30,914 nucleotides of DNA from CAG-411 sp045124315 (GTDB lineage: Bacteria; Bacillota; Clostridia; Lachnospirales; Lachnospiraceae), in assembly GCA_045124315.1 (NCBI GenBank), contig JBGVLO010000270.1, positions 1 through 30,914 of the forward strand, in the 5' to 3' direction. Below are positions 1 to 8,786 of this stretch, piece after piece. The notes beneath the pieces were generated by a model, which made no database searches, was not told where the DNA came from, and saw only the letters and a list, made by a program, of their open reading frames with translations. The translations under genes were made by a program, and so were the position numbers. How positions within the stretch are numbered: the stretch's first letter is position 1; every line of letters begins with the position of its first letter.

Positions 1-1
1 T

Positions 2-3000
2 CAGGAAGATGAAGAAGGTGTATACAAGGTTACCATGGATGAGAACGGAAATCTTACCTCAGATACCGACTATGATCCGGATGGAGAGTTGGCAGGAAAT
101 GAGAATACCCCATTCTCTTGGGATAATGTGAATATGTACTTTGTAATCACAGACCGTTTTAAGAATGGGGATAAGAGCAACGACCATTCTTATGGACGTT
201 CTGCAAAGTCTTCTACTGTTTCTAAAATCAAAGATAGAGCAAACAAAGAAGACGCAGCTAAAACTTTTGAAGAAGTTGCTGGTTCCTATGCTGCAACAGG
301 AGAAAGTGAAGCAGATAATTATGAAACTGGAATCGGAACCTTCCATGGAGGAGACTTAAAAGGATTAACAGAGTATATTGAGAATGGATATTTTGATGCA
401 TTAGGAACCAATGCCATTTGGATCACGGCTCCATATGAACAGGTCCACGGTGCAATTTGTGCGGATGGATTTAAGCATTATGCGTACCATGGATATTATG
501 CATTGGATTATACAGAAGTAGATGCCAATATGGGAACTTCCGAAGAACTGCATAAGTTTATTGATACCGCTCATGAGCATGGAATTCGTGTAGTGTTCGA
601 CGTTGTTATGAACCATACGGGGTATCCGGATGCTTATACCATTGCAGAGTATTATGGTGCGAATTCTCCATTGTTGACTTCTAATTGGAGAGATATCTAT
701 TTTGGTACAAATGCATCGGATTTACATTGGTATCATGATTATGCAAATGAATCAGCCAGTGGAGGTAGAGGAAACTTTGCATATGGTGATGCATGGAATT
801 CCAGCTATTATGGTACTTCATGGTTGCGAATGGTAGCAGGCCGTTATGGTTCAGGATACACAGCTAAAGAAGATGGCGATGAGGTGACATATTGTAGTGC
901 CGGATTGCCAGATTTTAAAACGGAAAGTGGTGAAAAGCTTGGTATTCCGGATGTATTACAGAAAAAATGGACGAAAGAAGGCAGATTGTCGGAAAAGACA
1001 GCAGAGACAAAGGCAATGTTATCTGCCTGTGGATACAGTACAGATAGTGCCACTGTAAAACAATATCTGGTTGCCTGGTTATCGAACTGGGTGCGTGAGT
1101 ACGGTGTGGATGGATTCCGTTGCGATACCGCAAAGCATGTTGGAATTGACTGTTGGAGCGATTTGAAAACAGAGTGTAAGAAGGCCTTAACAAAATGGAG
1201 AGAAAACAATCCGGATAAAGCTTGTTCTGCATGGACAGACGATTTCTGGATGACAGGTGAGGTGTATAGTCAGGGACTTAGCATGAATTATGGTGGAACT
1301 GATTACAGTCAGGCATTTGATTCTTTGATTAACTTTTCTTTCCAGGGGAACGGAGGTCAGAAAGGTTCTGCATTGGAATCGGTATATTCGCAGTATTCGG
1401 AGTATGCAAGATCTAGTGCAACAGGAAATCCATTAAGTTATATTTCTTCTCACGATAAGGGAATCGGGGCAAGAGGTTCGGATCCGGGAACTGCCTTATT
1501 ACTTTGTCCGGGTGGAGTACAGGTTTATTATGGAGATGAAACTTCAAGACAAAATGGAAAGGGATCCGGAGATCAACCATCCCGTTCCCAGATGACATGG
1601 AATAATGAATCTTGCTTGGAGCATTGGCAGAAGATTGGACATTTTAGAAGAAACCATATTTCTGTAGGAGCAGGTGTACATAAGAAATTGTCAGATTCCC
1701 CATATACATTTGCGAGAACTTATTCAGGAAGGGCAACTGTAGGTAGTGAATCTAAGACGGATTATGAGGATAAAGTAGTAGTGGCATTGCCATGTGGTCA
1801 GGGTACCTATGATGTAACTGTATCTGGTGTGTTTGAAGATGGAACTACTTTGGTGGACGAATATACTGGAGAAACTTATGAAGTTTCTGGTGGAAAGGTT
1901 TCTGTAACCACTTCTTCTTCTGAGCAGGCAATTTTGCTAGCTGAGCCGCAGGAGTCACAGGGACCTACATTGAAGGCAAAAGTATCCGCTTCAAAAGCTG
2001 CAGGTACTTATAATGAAGACAAGTTTGAGGTTACATTTACCACAGAGAATATAACAGATGCAAAATTGGAAATCAACGGTGTACATACAGTTGCATTCGA
2101 AAATGGAATTGCAACAGTTACCATCGGTGAAGATACCGCATACGAGGAAGAAACGGTAATCAAGGTTACTGGTAAGTCTGAAATCGATGGATCCGATGTA
2201 GCGAAAGAATTCAAGTATACAAGAAGTGCAGCACCTGTAATTGGTGGAGCAGCTTCCGCATTTAAGGTTCGTATTAAGAAAGATATCTTTGGAAGCGTTC
2301 CAACAATCTGGTTGTGGAGTGATTCTGTTAAGCAATATACAGATAAAGCATGGCCTGGTGATTCTATGACAGTGGAGGGAGACTATTATGTCTACACTTG
2401 TGATAAGATTACAGGTGAGGTAACCGCAATTGTTTGTGATGGTGGTTCAGATGATGCACATAAGAAATTTGATGGGATTACATTAAAAGGAAATTGCGAG
2501 GTGGATGCAGGTGGAACGGTTAAGGAAGTCCCTGCAGAGTCTACAGGAAAAGAATGTACCGTTACGGTTAAGTACGTAAATGGAAACGACAACACAGCAT
2601 TAAAGACCATTACCCGTGTGGGAGCAGAAGGAGACAGTTATACAGTTTATGCACCAAATATGTTGTCTGATCTATCCGGATATCAGTTAGCACAGGGGCA
2701 GGAAACATCAAAGACAGGTAAATTTTCCGCAACAGAAACTACAGTGGAATTTGTATATACGAAAAACGGAGAAGTGATCAGTACTCCTGTACCTGTAACA
2801 CCGGAACCAACGGGTAATGATGCAACACCGACACCAACAGGTAATGATGCAACACCAGAGCCAACAGGTAATGATGCAACACCGACACCATCGGATAATG
2901 ACGCAACACCAACTCCAGTAGGTGGAGATGTAACTTCAGCGCCAACAAATCGTCCTTCCACACCTACACCAAGTGCTAATACAACAATCGCACCGGGAGC

Positions 3001-3700
3001 GACAGCAACAGTACCACCTGTCAATGGGACACAGGCACCAACATTGCCACCTGTGAACAATGAAGTAACAGATGCTCCAGTCAAAAATACAGAAGCACCG
3101 AAAGCAACAAATGCGCCTGCTACAGAGGCTCCGAAGGCAAATACAGCTGCGGTAAGTGTTTCGTTGAAAGCTGATCCAGCAGATAGTGTTTCAGTAGGTA
3201 GTCCTGTTAAGTTGACCGCAACAGCTACAGGAGGTTCTTTGAAATTTACATATAAGTTCCGTGTGGATGATGAGACAGGCGCAAAAATTGCAGAAAGAGC
3301 GTATACGGATTCCAACACATTCACATGGCTTCCGGATGAAGCAGGAACCTATACAGTTACTGCGTTTGTATTGGATACTACAACAAATGTGGAAACAAAG
3401 ACTTCTATTAGTTACGAAGTTACACAGCCAGTTAAGTCACTCAAAATCAGCAAGTTTACTATGAGCCGTTTGAAGAGACTGGCTTATAAGATTGATGCAA
3501 AGGCAACCGGTGGAAAGTCTGGATACAAGTATAAGTTTACTGCGAAATTTAAAGGAAAAACAACAGTATTACAGAAATACTCATCAAAGAAGACTTTGAA
3601 GTGTAAATTTAAGAAAAAAGGAAAATATGTAATTACATTGTATGTAAAGGACGCATCCGGCAAGGTAGTAAAGAAGTCAAAATCAATAAATGTAAAATAA
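2..3700 (+). CDS. Secreted multi-domain alpha-amylase (GH13), 5' end outside window
   Basis: Extracellular starch hydrolase of glycoside hydrolase family 13, seen here as 1232 residues. The frame is open to the left edge, so the signal peptide and true start are upstream; the ATG at 35 is internal. All GH13 motifs are intact: DVVMNH (Asp codon 599), GFRCDTAKH with the nucleophile Asp at 1124, GEVY with the acid/base Glu at 1259, and SSHD with the Asp at 1454. After the barrel come an Ig-like segment (about 1960-2220), a starch-binding module resembling CBM26 (about 2260-2515, Trp-rich), a MucBP-like segment (about 2555-2765), a Pro/Thr linker with GNDATP repeats, a second Ig-like domain (about 3155-3425) and a Lys-rich C-terminal domain (about 3435-3697). 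There is no LPxTG sortase signal, so attachment, if any, would be through the basic end or glycan binding. The catalytic call is firm; the accessory domain names are by eye. Confidence 0.93.
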   Translation, partial: QEDEEGVYKVTMDENGNLTSDTDYDPDGELAGNENTPFSWDNVNMYFVITDRFKNGDKSNDHSYGRSAKSSTVSKIKDRANKEDAAKTFEEVAGSYAATGESEADNYETGIGTFHGGDLKGLTEYIENGYFDALGTNAIWITAPYEQVHGAICADGFKHYAYHGYYALDYTEVDANMGTSEELHKFIDTAHEHGIRVVFDVVMNHTGYPDAYTIAEYYGANSPLLTSNWRDIYFGTNASDLHWYHDYANESASGGRGNFAYGDAWNSSYYGTSWLRMVAGRYGSGYTAKEDGDEVTYCSAGLPDFKTESGEKLGIPDVLQKKWTKEGRLSEKTAETKAMLSACGYSTDSATVKQYLVAWLSNWVREYGVDGFRCDTAKHVGIDCWSDLKTECKKALTKWRENNPDKACSAWTDDFWMTGEVYSQGLSMNYGGTDYSQAFDSLINFSFQGNGGQKGSALESVYSQYSEYARSSATGNPLSYISSHDKGIGARGSDPGTALLLCPGGVQVYYGDETSRQNGKGSGDQPSRSQMTWNNESCLEHWQKIGHFRRNHISVGAGVHKKLSDSPYTFARTYSGRATVGSESKTDYEDKVVVALPCGQGTYDVTVSGVFEDGTTLVDEYTGETYEVSGGKVSVTTSSSEQAILLAEPQESQGPTLKAKVSASKAAGTYNEDKFEVTFTTENITDAKLEINGVHTVAFENGIATVTIGEDTAYEEETVIKVTGKSEIDGSDVAKEFKYTRSAAPVIGGAASAFKVRIKKDIFGSVPTIWLWSDSVKQYTDKAWPGDSMTVEGDYYVYTCDKITGEVTAIVCDGGSDDAHKKFDGITLKGNCEVDAGGTVKEVPAESTGKECTVTVKYVNGNDNTALKTITRVGAEGDSYTVYAPNMLSDLSGYQLAQGQETSKTGKFSATETTVEFVYTKNGEVISTPVPVTPEPTGNDATPTPTGNDATPEPTGNDATPTPSDNDATPTPVGGDVTSAPTNRPSTPTPSANTTIAPGATATVPPVNGTQAPTLPPVNNEVTDAPVKNTEAPKATNAPATEAPKANTAAVSVSLKADPADSVSVGSPVKLTATATGGSLKFTYKFRVDDETGAKIAERAYTDSNTFTWLPDEAGTYTVTAFVLDTTTNVETKTSISYEVTQPVKSLKISKFTMSRLKRLAYKIDAKATGGKSGYKYKFTAKFKGKTTVLQKYSSKKTLKCKFKKKGKYVITLYVKDASGKVVKKSKSINVK
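2807..2914 (+). repeat. Four tandem 27-bp repeats in the amylase Pro/Thr linker
   Basis: Four in-frame units of 27 bp (2807, 2834, 2861, 2888) encode the 9-residue motif [T/S][G/D]NDATP[T/E]P. The first three are nearly identical in DNA and the fourth has drifted. They form a flexible, likely glycosylated spacer between the binding modules and the C-terminal domains. A coding array of this kind can gain or lose units. Confidence 0.85.
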
Positions 3701-3715
3701 AATACTGAGAAGAAG

Positions 3716-3751
3716 AGAAGTGAATCTGTTTGTGGGTTCACTTCTTTTTTT
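3716..3751 (+). terminator. Rho-independent terminator of the amylase gene
   Basis: An 11-bp stem (3716-3726 with 3735-3745, one G-T pair) with an 8-base loop runs straight into a run of T residues, 16 bases after the amylase stop codon. Confidence 0.9.
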
Positions 3752-3795
3752 GTAAAAAATGCAATAAAAAACATGAAAAAATCATAAAATTATGT

Positions 3796-3801
3796 TATAA
3801 T
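3796..3801 (+). promoter_or_regulatory. Probable -10 box of the cytidylate-kinase-like gene
   Basis: A perfect TATAAT stands about 40 bases before the start codon at 3842, downstream of the amylase terminator. No good -35 box is visible at the right distance, so only the -10 is called. Confidence 0.45.
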
Positions 3802-3841
3802 ATACTATATTTAAATATAGATAATTGGAGGAGGGGTTATT

Positions 3842-4450
3842 ATGAACAAAGTAATAACAATTAGCAGACAATATGGTAGTGGTGGACGTGAGATTGGCAA
3901 GAGATTGGCAGAGCATTATGGAATTCCATTTTATGATAATGAGATTATATCCAATGCTGCGAAAGAGAGTGGTTTTGCGGAGGTCGCATTTGAAAAAGCC
4001 GAAGAAAAAGCAACCAACAGTTTCTTGTATTCTTTGGCTATGGGAATGAGTGCCTATGGAAATATGGATATGGGATTTAGTACCATGTCTGTGGACGATC
4101 GGTTGTTTTTGGCAGAGACTAAGGTTACCAGAAGATTCGCCCAGGAAGGCCCTTGTGTCATTGTTGGTAGATGTGCAGACTATGTATTAAAAGATTTGCC
4201 TAACATGGTGAATATATATGTAGCAGCTGACATTCCGTCCAGAGTGAAGCGTGCCATTGAGGTGTACGATTTACCAAAGGCCAAAGCAGAAGAGAATATT
4301 ATTAAATTTGATAAAAGAAGAAGTAATTATTACAATTTCCATACCGGCAAGAGATGGGGAGATGTGAATAATTATCACATTTCTATTCGTAGTGATTTTG
4401 GGGGGATTGACAATGCTGTCAAGACACTGATCGCCTATATAGGGGACTAA
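3842..4450 (+). CDS. Cytidylate kinase-like family protein
   Basis: A 202-residue soluble protein of the cytidylate-kinase-like P-loop family. The N-terminus has the family signature ITISRQYGSGGREIGKRLAE, in which the glycine-rich stretch (about residues 11-17) is the nucleotide-binding loop. Further on are VGRCADYVL (about residues 107-115) and an Arg-rich lid followed by a segment starting NYYNFHTGKRWGD (about 160-173), both typical of this family in Clostridia. The true CMP kinase Cmk is usually a distinct protein, so the substrate of this relative is unknown and no gene symbol is given. A GGAGGAGGGG ribosome binding site just before 3842 supports the start. It appears to be a single-gene unit, with a terminator before it and a large hairpin after it. 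Confidence 0.85.
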   Translation: MNKVITISRQYGSGGREIGKRLAEHYGIPFYDNEIISNAAKESGFAEVAFEKAEEKATNSFLYSLAMGMSAYGNMDMGFSTMSVDDRLFLAETKVTRRFAQEGPCVIVGRCADYVLKDLPNMVNIYVAADIPSRVKRAIEVYDLPKAKAEENIIKFDKRRSNYYNFHTGKRWGDVNNYHISIRSDFGGIDNAVKTLIAYIGD

Positions 4451-4500
4451 GTTTTGGAGTTAGAAGACAGAATTTGTTGAAAAATATTAGTGGATGTTAT

Positions 4501-4580
4501 ATAGTAGTAGATAGTGTATTTTGTTATCTAGTAACAGTTCAGACGAGGACTATCTGAACTGTTACGCTATCTACTACTAT
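4501..4580 (+). terminator. Two-tier hairpin after the kinase-like gene
   Basis: An outer 14-bp perfect stem (4501-4514 with 4567-4580) encloses an inner 13-bp perfect stem (4531-4543 with 4553-4565) with a 9-base loop. The left side carries 16 extra unpaired bases (4515-4530) and the right side one. It is followed by TTTTGTTT, so it could end transcription of the upstream gene. The remaining spacer to gltX (4581-4744) shows no T-box or other recognisable leader; the gltX ribosome binding site GGAGG is at 4736-4740. Confidence 0.65.
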
Positions 4581-4744
4581 TTTGTTTCCTAAGATTGACA
4601 GGCGTATCGTACTTGCACGAAATAGGATTTATTGGTTGTAAGATTATGGTGTGCGAAGTGAATTGTTCTTTGTGGATAAAAACAAGATGTGGGTCGATAG
4701 TATGAAAAATAGAAAGATCTAGAGAAATCAGAACGGAGGATATC

Positions 4745-6217
4745 ATGGGAAAAGTTAGAACCAGATTTGCACCAAGTCCAACAGGAAGAATGCACGTTGG
4801 AAATTTAAGAACTGCGTTGTACGCATATTTAGTAGCAAAACATGAGAATGGCGATTTTGTATTGCGTATTGAGGATACGGACCAAAAGAGATATGTGGAA
4901 GGTGCGGTAGACATTATTTATCATACATTGCAGGAAACCGGATTGGTACATGATGAAGGTCCGGACAAAGATGGTGGATGTGGTCCTTATGTTCAGAGTG
5001 AGAGACAGGCTAGTGGTGTGTACTTAGAGTACGCAAAGCAGTTGGTAGAAAAAGGCGAGGCATATTACTGTTTCTGTACAAAAGAGCGTTTAGAGTCTTT
5101 GTCAAATAAAGTGGGCGATGAGGAAAATAAAGAAATTGTACAGTATGATAAACATTGTCTTGGTTTGTCAAAGGAAGAAGTACAGGCAAATTTAGAGAAA
5201 GGTATTCCTTATGTAATTCGACAAAACAATCCAACAGAAGGGACAACCACATTCCATGATATTATTTATGGAGATATTACTGTGGATAATTCGGAGTTGG
5301 ACGATATGATTTTGATCAAATCAGATGGTTACCCAACCTATAATTTTGCAAATGTAGTGGATGATCATTTAATGGGGATTACACATGTGGTTCGAGGAAA
5401 TGAATATTTGTCTTCTTCACCAAAATACAATCGATTATATGAGGCGTTTGGATGGCAGGTTCCTGAGTATATTCACTGTCCATTGATCACAGATGAGACC
5501 CACAAGAAATTAAGTAAGCGTTGTGGACATTCTTCTTTTGAGGATTTATTAGAGCAGGGATTTTTGAGAGAAGCTATTGTAAATTTTGTTGCTCTTCTTG
5601 GATGGAGTCCAGAGGGGGATCAGGAAATCTTCTCATTAGAGGAATTGGTAAAAGCTTTCGATTACCATCGTATCAACAAAGCACCAGCTGTATTTGACAT
5701 GGTGAAGTTAAAATGGATGAATGGCGAATATATGAAAGCCATGGACTTTGATAAATTCTACGAGATGGCGTTGCCATATATCAAAGATGTTATTAAAAAA
5801 GATATGGATTACAAGAGAATTGCAGAGATGGTAAAAACTCGTATTGAAGTATTTCCAGATATCGCTGGCCATATTGATTTCTTACAGGAGATGCCAGAGT
5901 ATAGTATCGATATGTATACACATAAGAAGATGAAAACAAATGCAGAGAATTCCCTTACTTTATTACAGGAAGTATTGCCGGTATTAGAGGCGCAGGAAGA
6001 TTATAGCAATGATGCTCTTTTCGAGACATTATCTGCTTTTGGTAAGGAGAAGGAGTATAAGACTGGATTTGTAATGTGGCCAATCCGAACCGCTGTTTCT
6101 GGTAAGCAGATGACACCGGGTGGTGCTACAGAACTAATGGAATTGCTTGGTAAGGAAGAAACTTTAGTCCGTCTTCGTGCTGCAATCGAAAAGTTATCAA
6201 ATGCATCTGTACAGTAG
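4745..6217 (+). CDS. gltX: Glutamyl-tRNA synthetase
   Basis: Class I aminoacyl-tRNA synthetase that charges tRNA-Glu in the cytoplasm. In many bacteria without GlnRS the same enzyme also charges tRNA-Gln, for later amidation. The 490-residue length is normal. The N-terminus TRFAPSPTGRMHVGNLRTA holds the HIGH motif as HVGN (residues 17-20), and the KMSKS loop appears as KLSKR (residues 255-259). The C-terminal half has the helical anticodon-binding domain, with the typical ending that includes WPIRTAVSGKQMTPGGATELMELLG. A GGAGG four bases before the ATG sets the start. The gene is bounded by the large hairpin at 4501-4580 and the terminator at 6257-6300, so it looks monocistronic. Confidence 0.97.
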   Translation: MGKVRTRFAPSPTGRMHVGNLRTALYAYLVAKHENGDFVLRIEDTDQKRYVEGAVDIIYHTLQETGLVHDEGPDKDGGCGPYVQSERQASGVYLEYAKQLVEKGEAYYCFCTKERLESLSNKVGDEENKEIVQYDKHCLGLSKEEVQANLEKGIPYVIRQNNPTEGTTTFHDIIYGDITVDNSELDDMILIKSDGYPTYNFANVVDDHLMGITHVVRGNEYLSSSPKYNRLYEAFGWQVPEYIHCPLITDETHKKLSKRCGHSSFEDLLEQGFLREAIVNFVALLGWSPEGDQEIFSLEELVKAFDYHRINKAPAVFDMVKLKWMNGEYMKAMDFDKFYEMALPYIKDVIKKDMDYKRIAEMVKTRIEVFPDIAGHIDFLQEMPEYSIDMYTHKKMKTNAENSLTLLQEVLPVLEAQEDYSNDALFETLSAFGKEKEYKTGFVMWPIRTAVSGKQMTPGGATELMELLGKEETLVRLRAAIEKLSNASVQ

Positions 6218-6256
6218 TATCGTAGGATAGGATTGTTAGAAAGAAAAAATAAAGGA

Positions 6257-6300
6257 GGCTGTTGTGCTAATCTTCTTTTGTAGTGCGACAGCCCCATTTT
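6257..6300 (+). terminator. gltX terminator, member of a repeated hairpin family
   Basis: A 13-bp stem with three G-T pairs (6257-6269 with 6281-6293) and an 11-base loop is followed by CCATTTT. A weaker outer stem extends it (6227-6241 with 6297-6311). The right arm plus tail (6281-6300) is the exact reverse complement of 17054-17073, where another terminator lies on the other strand. Confidence 0.75.
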
Positions 6301-6330
6301 AGCAATCCTATATCAATAGAGAGGAGAACA

Positions 6331-8178
6331 ATGAGGGAACCGAAATTTAATGAAGCACAGAAAAGTGCAGTATATCACAATGAGGGCCCTATGATGGTAT
6401 TAGCAGGCCCCGGTTCAGGAAAAACTTTGGTAATCACCCATAGAACAAAGACATTGATCGAACATTATGGAGTGGATCCAAGTAAGATTTTAGTTATTAC
6501 ATTTACAAAAGCAGCCGCACAGGAAATGCGGTCTCGATTTCAAAAACTCATGGGAGAACGGCATCAGCCCGTTCAATTTGGAACATTTCATGCAATATTC
6601 TTTTCTGTCTTAAAACATGCGTATCATTATACCGCGTCAAACATTATCCGAGAAAGCGATAAAAAGAAATTATTATTAGAAATTATCGAACATATGGAGT
6701 TGGACATAGAAGATACCAACGATTTTATCCAGGAACTGGAAAGTGAAATTAGTCTGGTAAAAGGGGAAATGATGTCTTTGGAGCATTATTTTTCAATGAG
6801 CTGTCCAAAAGATGTGTTTCAAAAAATATTTGAAAGATATAATCAGGCATTGATGAAAAGAAGAATGATTGATTTTGATGATATGCTTGTGTATTGTTAT
6901 GAACTTTTTGTACAAAGACCAGACATTTTGCAGGCTTGGCAGAAACAATTTCAGTATATTTTAATTGATGAATTTCAGGATATCAATAAAGTGCAATATG
7001 ACATTATCCGGATGCTTGCAAAACCAGAGGATAATCTGTTTATTGTGGGAGATGATGATCAGTCCATTTATCAGTTTCGTGGTGCAAAACCAGAGATTAT
7101 GTTGCAATTTGAAGAGGTCTATCCAAGTGCAAAGAAGGTATTTTTAGATATTAATTATCGTTCCACAGAATGTATTGTTCGAACAGCAGCCATGGTGATT
7201 GAACACAATAAAAAGAGATTCCCTAAAAACATTCGGACAGAGAATGAACGGGGAGAAGAAGTAAATATTCGAGAGTTTGAAAATGTGAAGCAGCAAAACG
7301 AGAAGGTTGTTAGTTTAGTGAAAGACTATCAGGAAAAAGGGGTTCCTTTATCGGAAATTGCAGTGTTGTTTCGGACGAATACACAGCCTAGAGCATTGAT
7401 TGCACAATTTATGGAAGCCAATATTCCTATTCGGGTGAAGGATCAAGTGCCGAATATATACGAACATTGGATTGCAAAAAATATCATAGCATACATTAAG
7501 CTTGCCATGGGAAAAAGAGATCGTAGTCTGTTTTTACAGGTGGCAAATCGTCCAAAACGATATTTGAGCAGGCAGATTTTTGATACCCAGGAGATTTCTT
7601 TTGAACGTCTTCTTACTTTTTTTCCAGATAAGAAATGGATGCAAGAGAGAATTGAACAGTGGGAATATGATTTAAAAACCATGGAGAAGATGACTCCTTT
7701 TGCAGCGATTAATTATATTCGTCGTGGAATTGGATATGAAGAGTATTTGCAGGAGTATGCAGAATACAGACATATAAAGGTAGAAGATTTGTATGATGTG
7801 CTAGATGAACTAATGGATATGGCGAAACCATATCGTACCTATGCAGAGTGGTTTGCGCACATTGAAAACTATGCCAGAGAGCTGGAAGAACAGGTGAAAA
7901 AAAAGAAGGAAGACGAATGTGAGGATGCGGTGGAGTTTGTGACCATGCACGGGTCAAAAGGGCTGGAATATGAAGTTGTATTTATTGTAGATGTAAATGA
8001 AGGAATTATACCGCATCAGAAGGCAACTTTGGAGGAAGACCTAGAGGAGGAACGCCGAATGTTTTATGTTGCCATGACCAGAGCGAAAAAGGAATTGTAT
8101 ATTTATTTTTCTAAGGAGCGATACGAGAAGGAACAGGAAATGTCACGTTTCTTGGCTGAGTTGCTGGGTGAAGAGTAA
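6331..8178 (+). CDS. UvrD/PcrA/Rep-family ATP-dependent DNA helicase (short form)
   Basis: Superfamily 1A 3'-5' helicase acting in DNA repair or in clearing replication obstacles. From the start chosen here (ATG 6331, GAGGAG at 6321-6326) it has 615 residues. All core motifs are visible: Walker A GPGSGKT with Lys31, motif II DEFQD at 213-217, motif III GDDDQSIYQFRGA, motif IV NYRST, motif V HGSKGLEYEVVFI and motif VI MFYVAMTRAKKELYI. It is roughly 100 residues shorter than PcrA (typically over 700) and stops soon after motif VI, so the C-terminal RNA-polymerase-binding region of PcrA is absent. An in-frame ATG at 6283 lies inside the preceding terminator and is rejected as the start. It is convergent with the DtxR-type gene, only 25 bases away. 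Confidence 0.92.
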   Translation: MREPKFNEAQKSAVYHNEGPMMVLAGPGSGKTLVITHRTKTLIEHYGVDPSKILVITFTKAAAQEMRSRFQKLMGERHQPVQFGTFHAIFFSVLKHAYHYTASNIIRESDKKKLLLEIIEHMELDIEDTNDFIQELESEISLVKGEMMSLEHYFSMSCPKDVFQKIFERYNQALMKRRMIDFDDMLVYCYELFVQRPDILQAWQKQFQYILIDEFQDINKVQYDIIRMLAKPEDNLFIVGDDDQSIYQFRGAKPEIMLQFEEVYPSAKKVFLDINYRSTECIVRTAAMVIEHNKKRFPKNIRTENERGEEVNIREFENVKQQNEKVVSLVKDYQEKGVPLSEIAVLFRTNTQPRALIAQFMEANIPIRVKDQVPNIYEHWIAKNIIAYIKLAMGKRDRSLFLQVANRPKRYLSRQIFDTQEISFERLLTFFPDKKWMQERIEQWEYDLKTMEKMTPFAAINYIRRGIGYEEYLQEYAEYRHIKVEDLYDVLDELMDMAKPYRTYAEWFAHIENYARELEEQVKKKKEDECEDAVEFVTMHGSKGLEYEVVFIVDVNEGIIPHQKATLEEDLEEERRMFYVAMTRAKKELYIYFSKERYEKEQEMSRFLAELLGEE

Positions 8179-8203
8179 AATGGCACAAGAAAATTTTCAG
8201 AAG

Positions 8204-8566
8204 CTATTTATTTGCATGTGCTTTGATTGCTTCGAAACTTTCTTTACTAATTACATGTTCAATCCTGCATGCATCTTCAGCAGCAACGCTTTTTTCTACA
8301 CCAAGTCTTACAAGCCAGTCACATAACAATTCATGACGTTCATAGATCATCTCAGCGATTTCCAGCCCGCTATCTGTAAGGTAAATAAACCCTTCTTTTG
8401 TAACTGTAATGTAGTTGTTTTCACGTAATTTCTTCATAGCAACGCTGACGCTGGATTTCTTAAAGTCAAGAGCTTCTGCAATATCTACAGAACGGACTAC
8501 AGGTTTTTCCTTGCTAAGCATTAAAATAGTTTCCAGATAATTTTCTGCTGATTCGTTTATTGTCAT
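8204..8566 (-). CDS. DtxR-family metal-dependent transcriptional regulator
   Basis: A 120-residue repressor of the DtxR/MntR family: winged helix (about residues 1-65, reading helix near 35-47), then the metal-binding dimerisation domain (66-120). Ligand-type residues visible are Glu12, His78, and the run DACRIEH with Cys100, Glu103 and His104. The Cys-x-x-Glu-His pattern is that of DtxR/IdeR; MntR has Glu in place of the Cys. Residue 9 is Asn where B. subtilis MntR has Asp8, so metal preference (iron or manganese) cannot be fixed. There is no SH3-like third domain. The start at 8566 follows a good AAGGAG on the minus strand. A longer frame to 8650 adds a hydrophobic leader without a ribosome binding site and is rejected. 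The target genes are not in the window. Confidence 0.88.
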   Translation of the reverse strand: MTINESAENYLETILMLSKEKPVVRSVDIAEALDFKKSSVSVAMKKLRENNYITVTKEGFIYLTDSGLEIAEMIYERHELLCDWLVRLGVEKSVAAEDACRIEHVISKESFEAIKAHANK

Positions 8567-8702
8567 TGTTGTGTTCTCCTTTCGATTGGTATCTACGGAA
8601 AAGTATAACATAAATGGTAGGAAAGGGCAAAGATATGTTATGAATAGCAATGGATAGTTGTAATAAAGGATAATTTATAATAATTGGAAAGCTGTTTTAG
8701 TC

Positions 8703-8731
8703 TTGAGAATTAAAGGTGACCGTTGTATAAT
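8703..8731 (+). promoter_or_regulatory. Sigma-A-type promoter of the ABC-F / GlgX-like pair
   Basis: TTGAGA (8703-8708), a 17-base spacer and a perfect TATAAT (8726-8731), about 55 bases before the ABC-F start codon. Confidence 0.75.
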
Positions 8732-8786
8732 AAAAGTTAATTGTGTAATTTTGAACAACTAACATAAAATGAGGAGTACAGAATAA

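Noticed and set aside
2807..2914. Regularly spaced 27-bp repeats resembling a CRISPR array
   Set aside because: The units are contiguous without spacers, in frame and part of the amylase linker.
2683..3324. 213-residue minus-strand frame inside the amylase gene
   Set aside because: It is the mirror of the repetitive Pro/Thr linker; low-complexity Ala/Val/Gly/Ser text, no ribosome binding site.
4581..4744. Possible T-box leader for gltX
   Set aside because: No T-box consensus (GGTGGNACCGCG-like) or specifier structure is visible.
6283..6330. Upstream in-frame ATG for the helicase
   Set aside because: It lies in the terminator hairpin of gltX, and a good ribosome binding site precedes the ATG at 6331.
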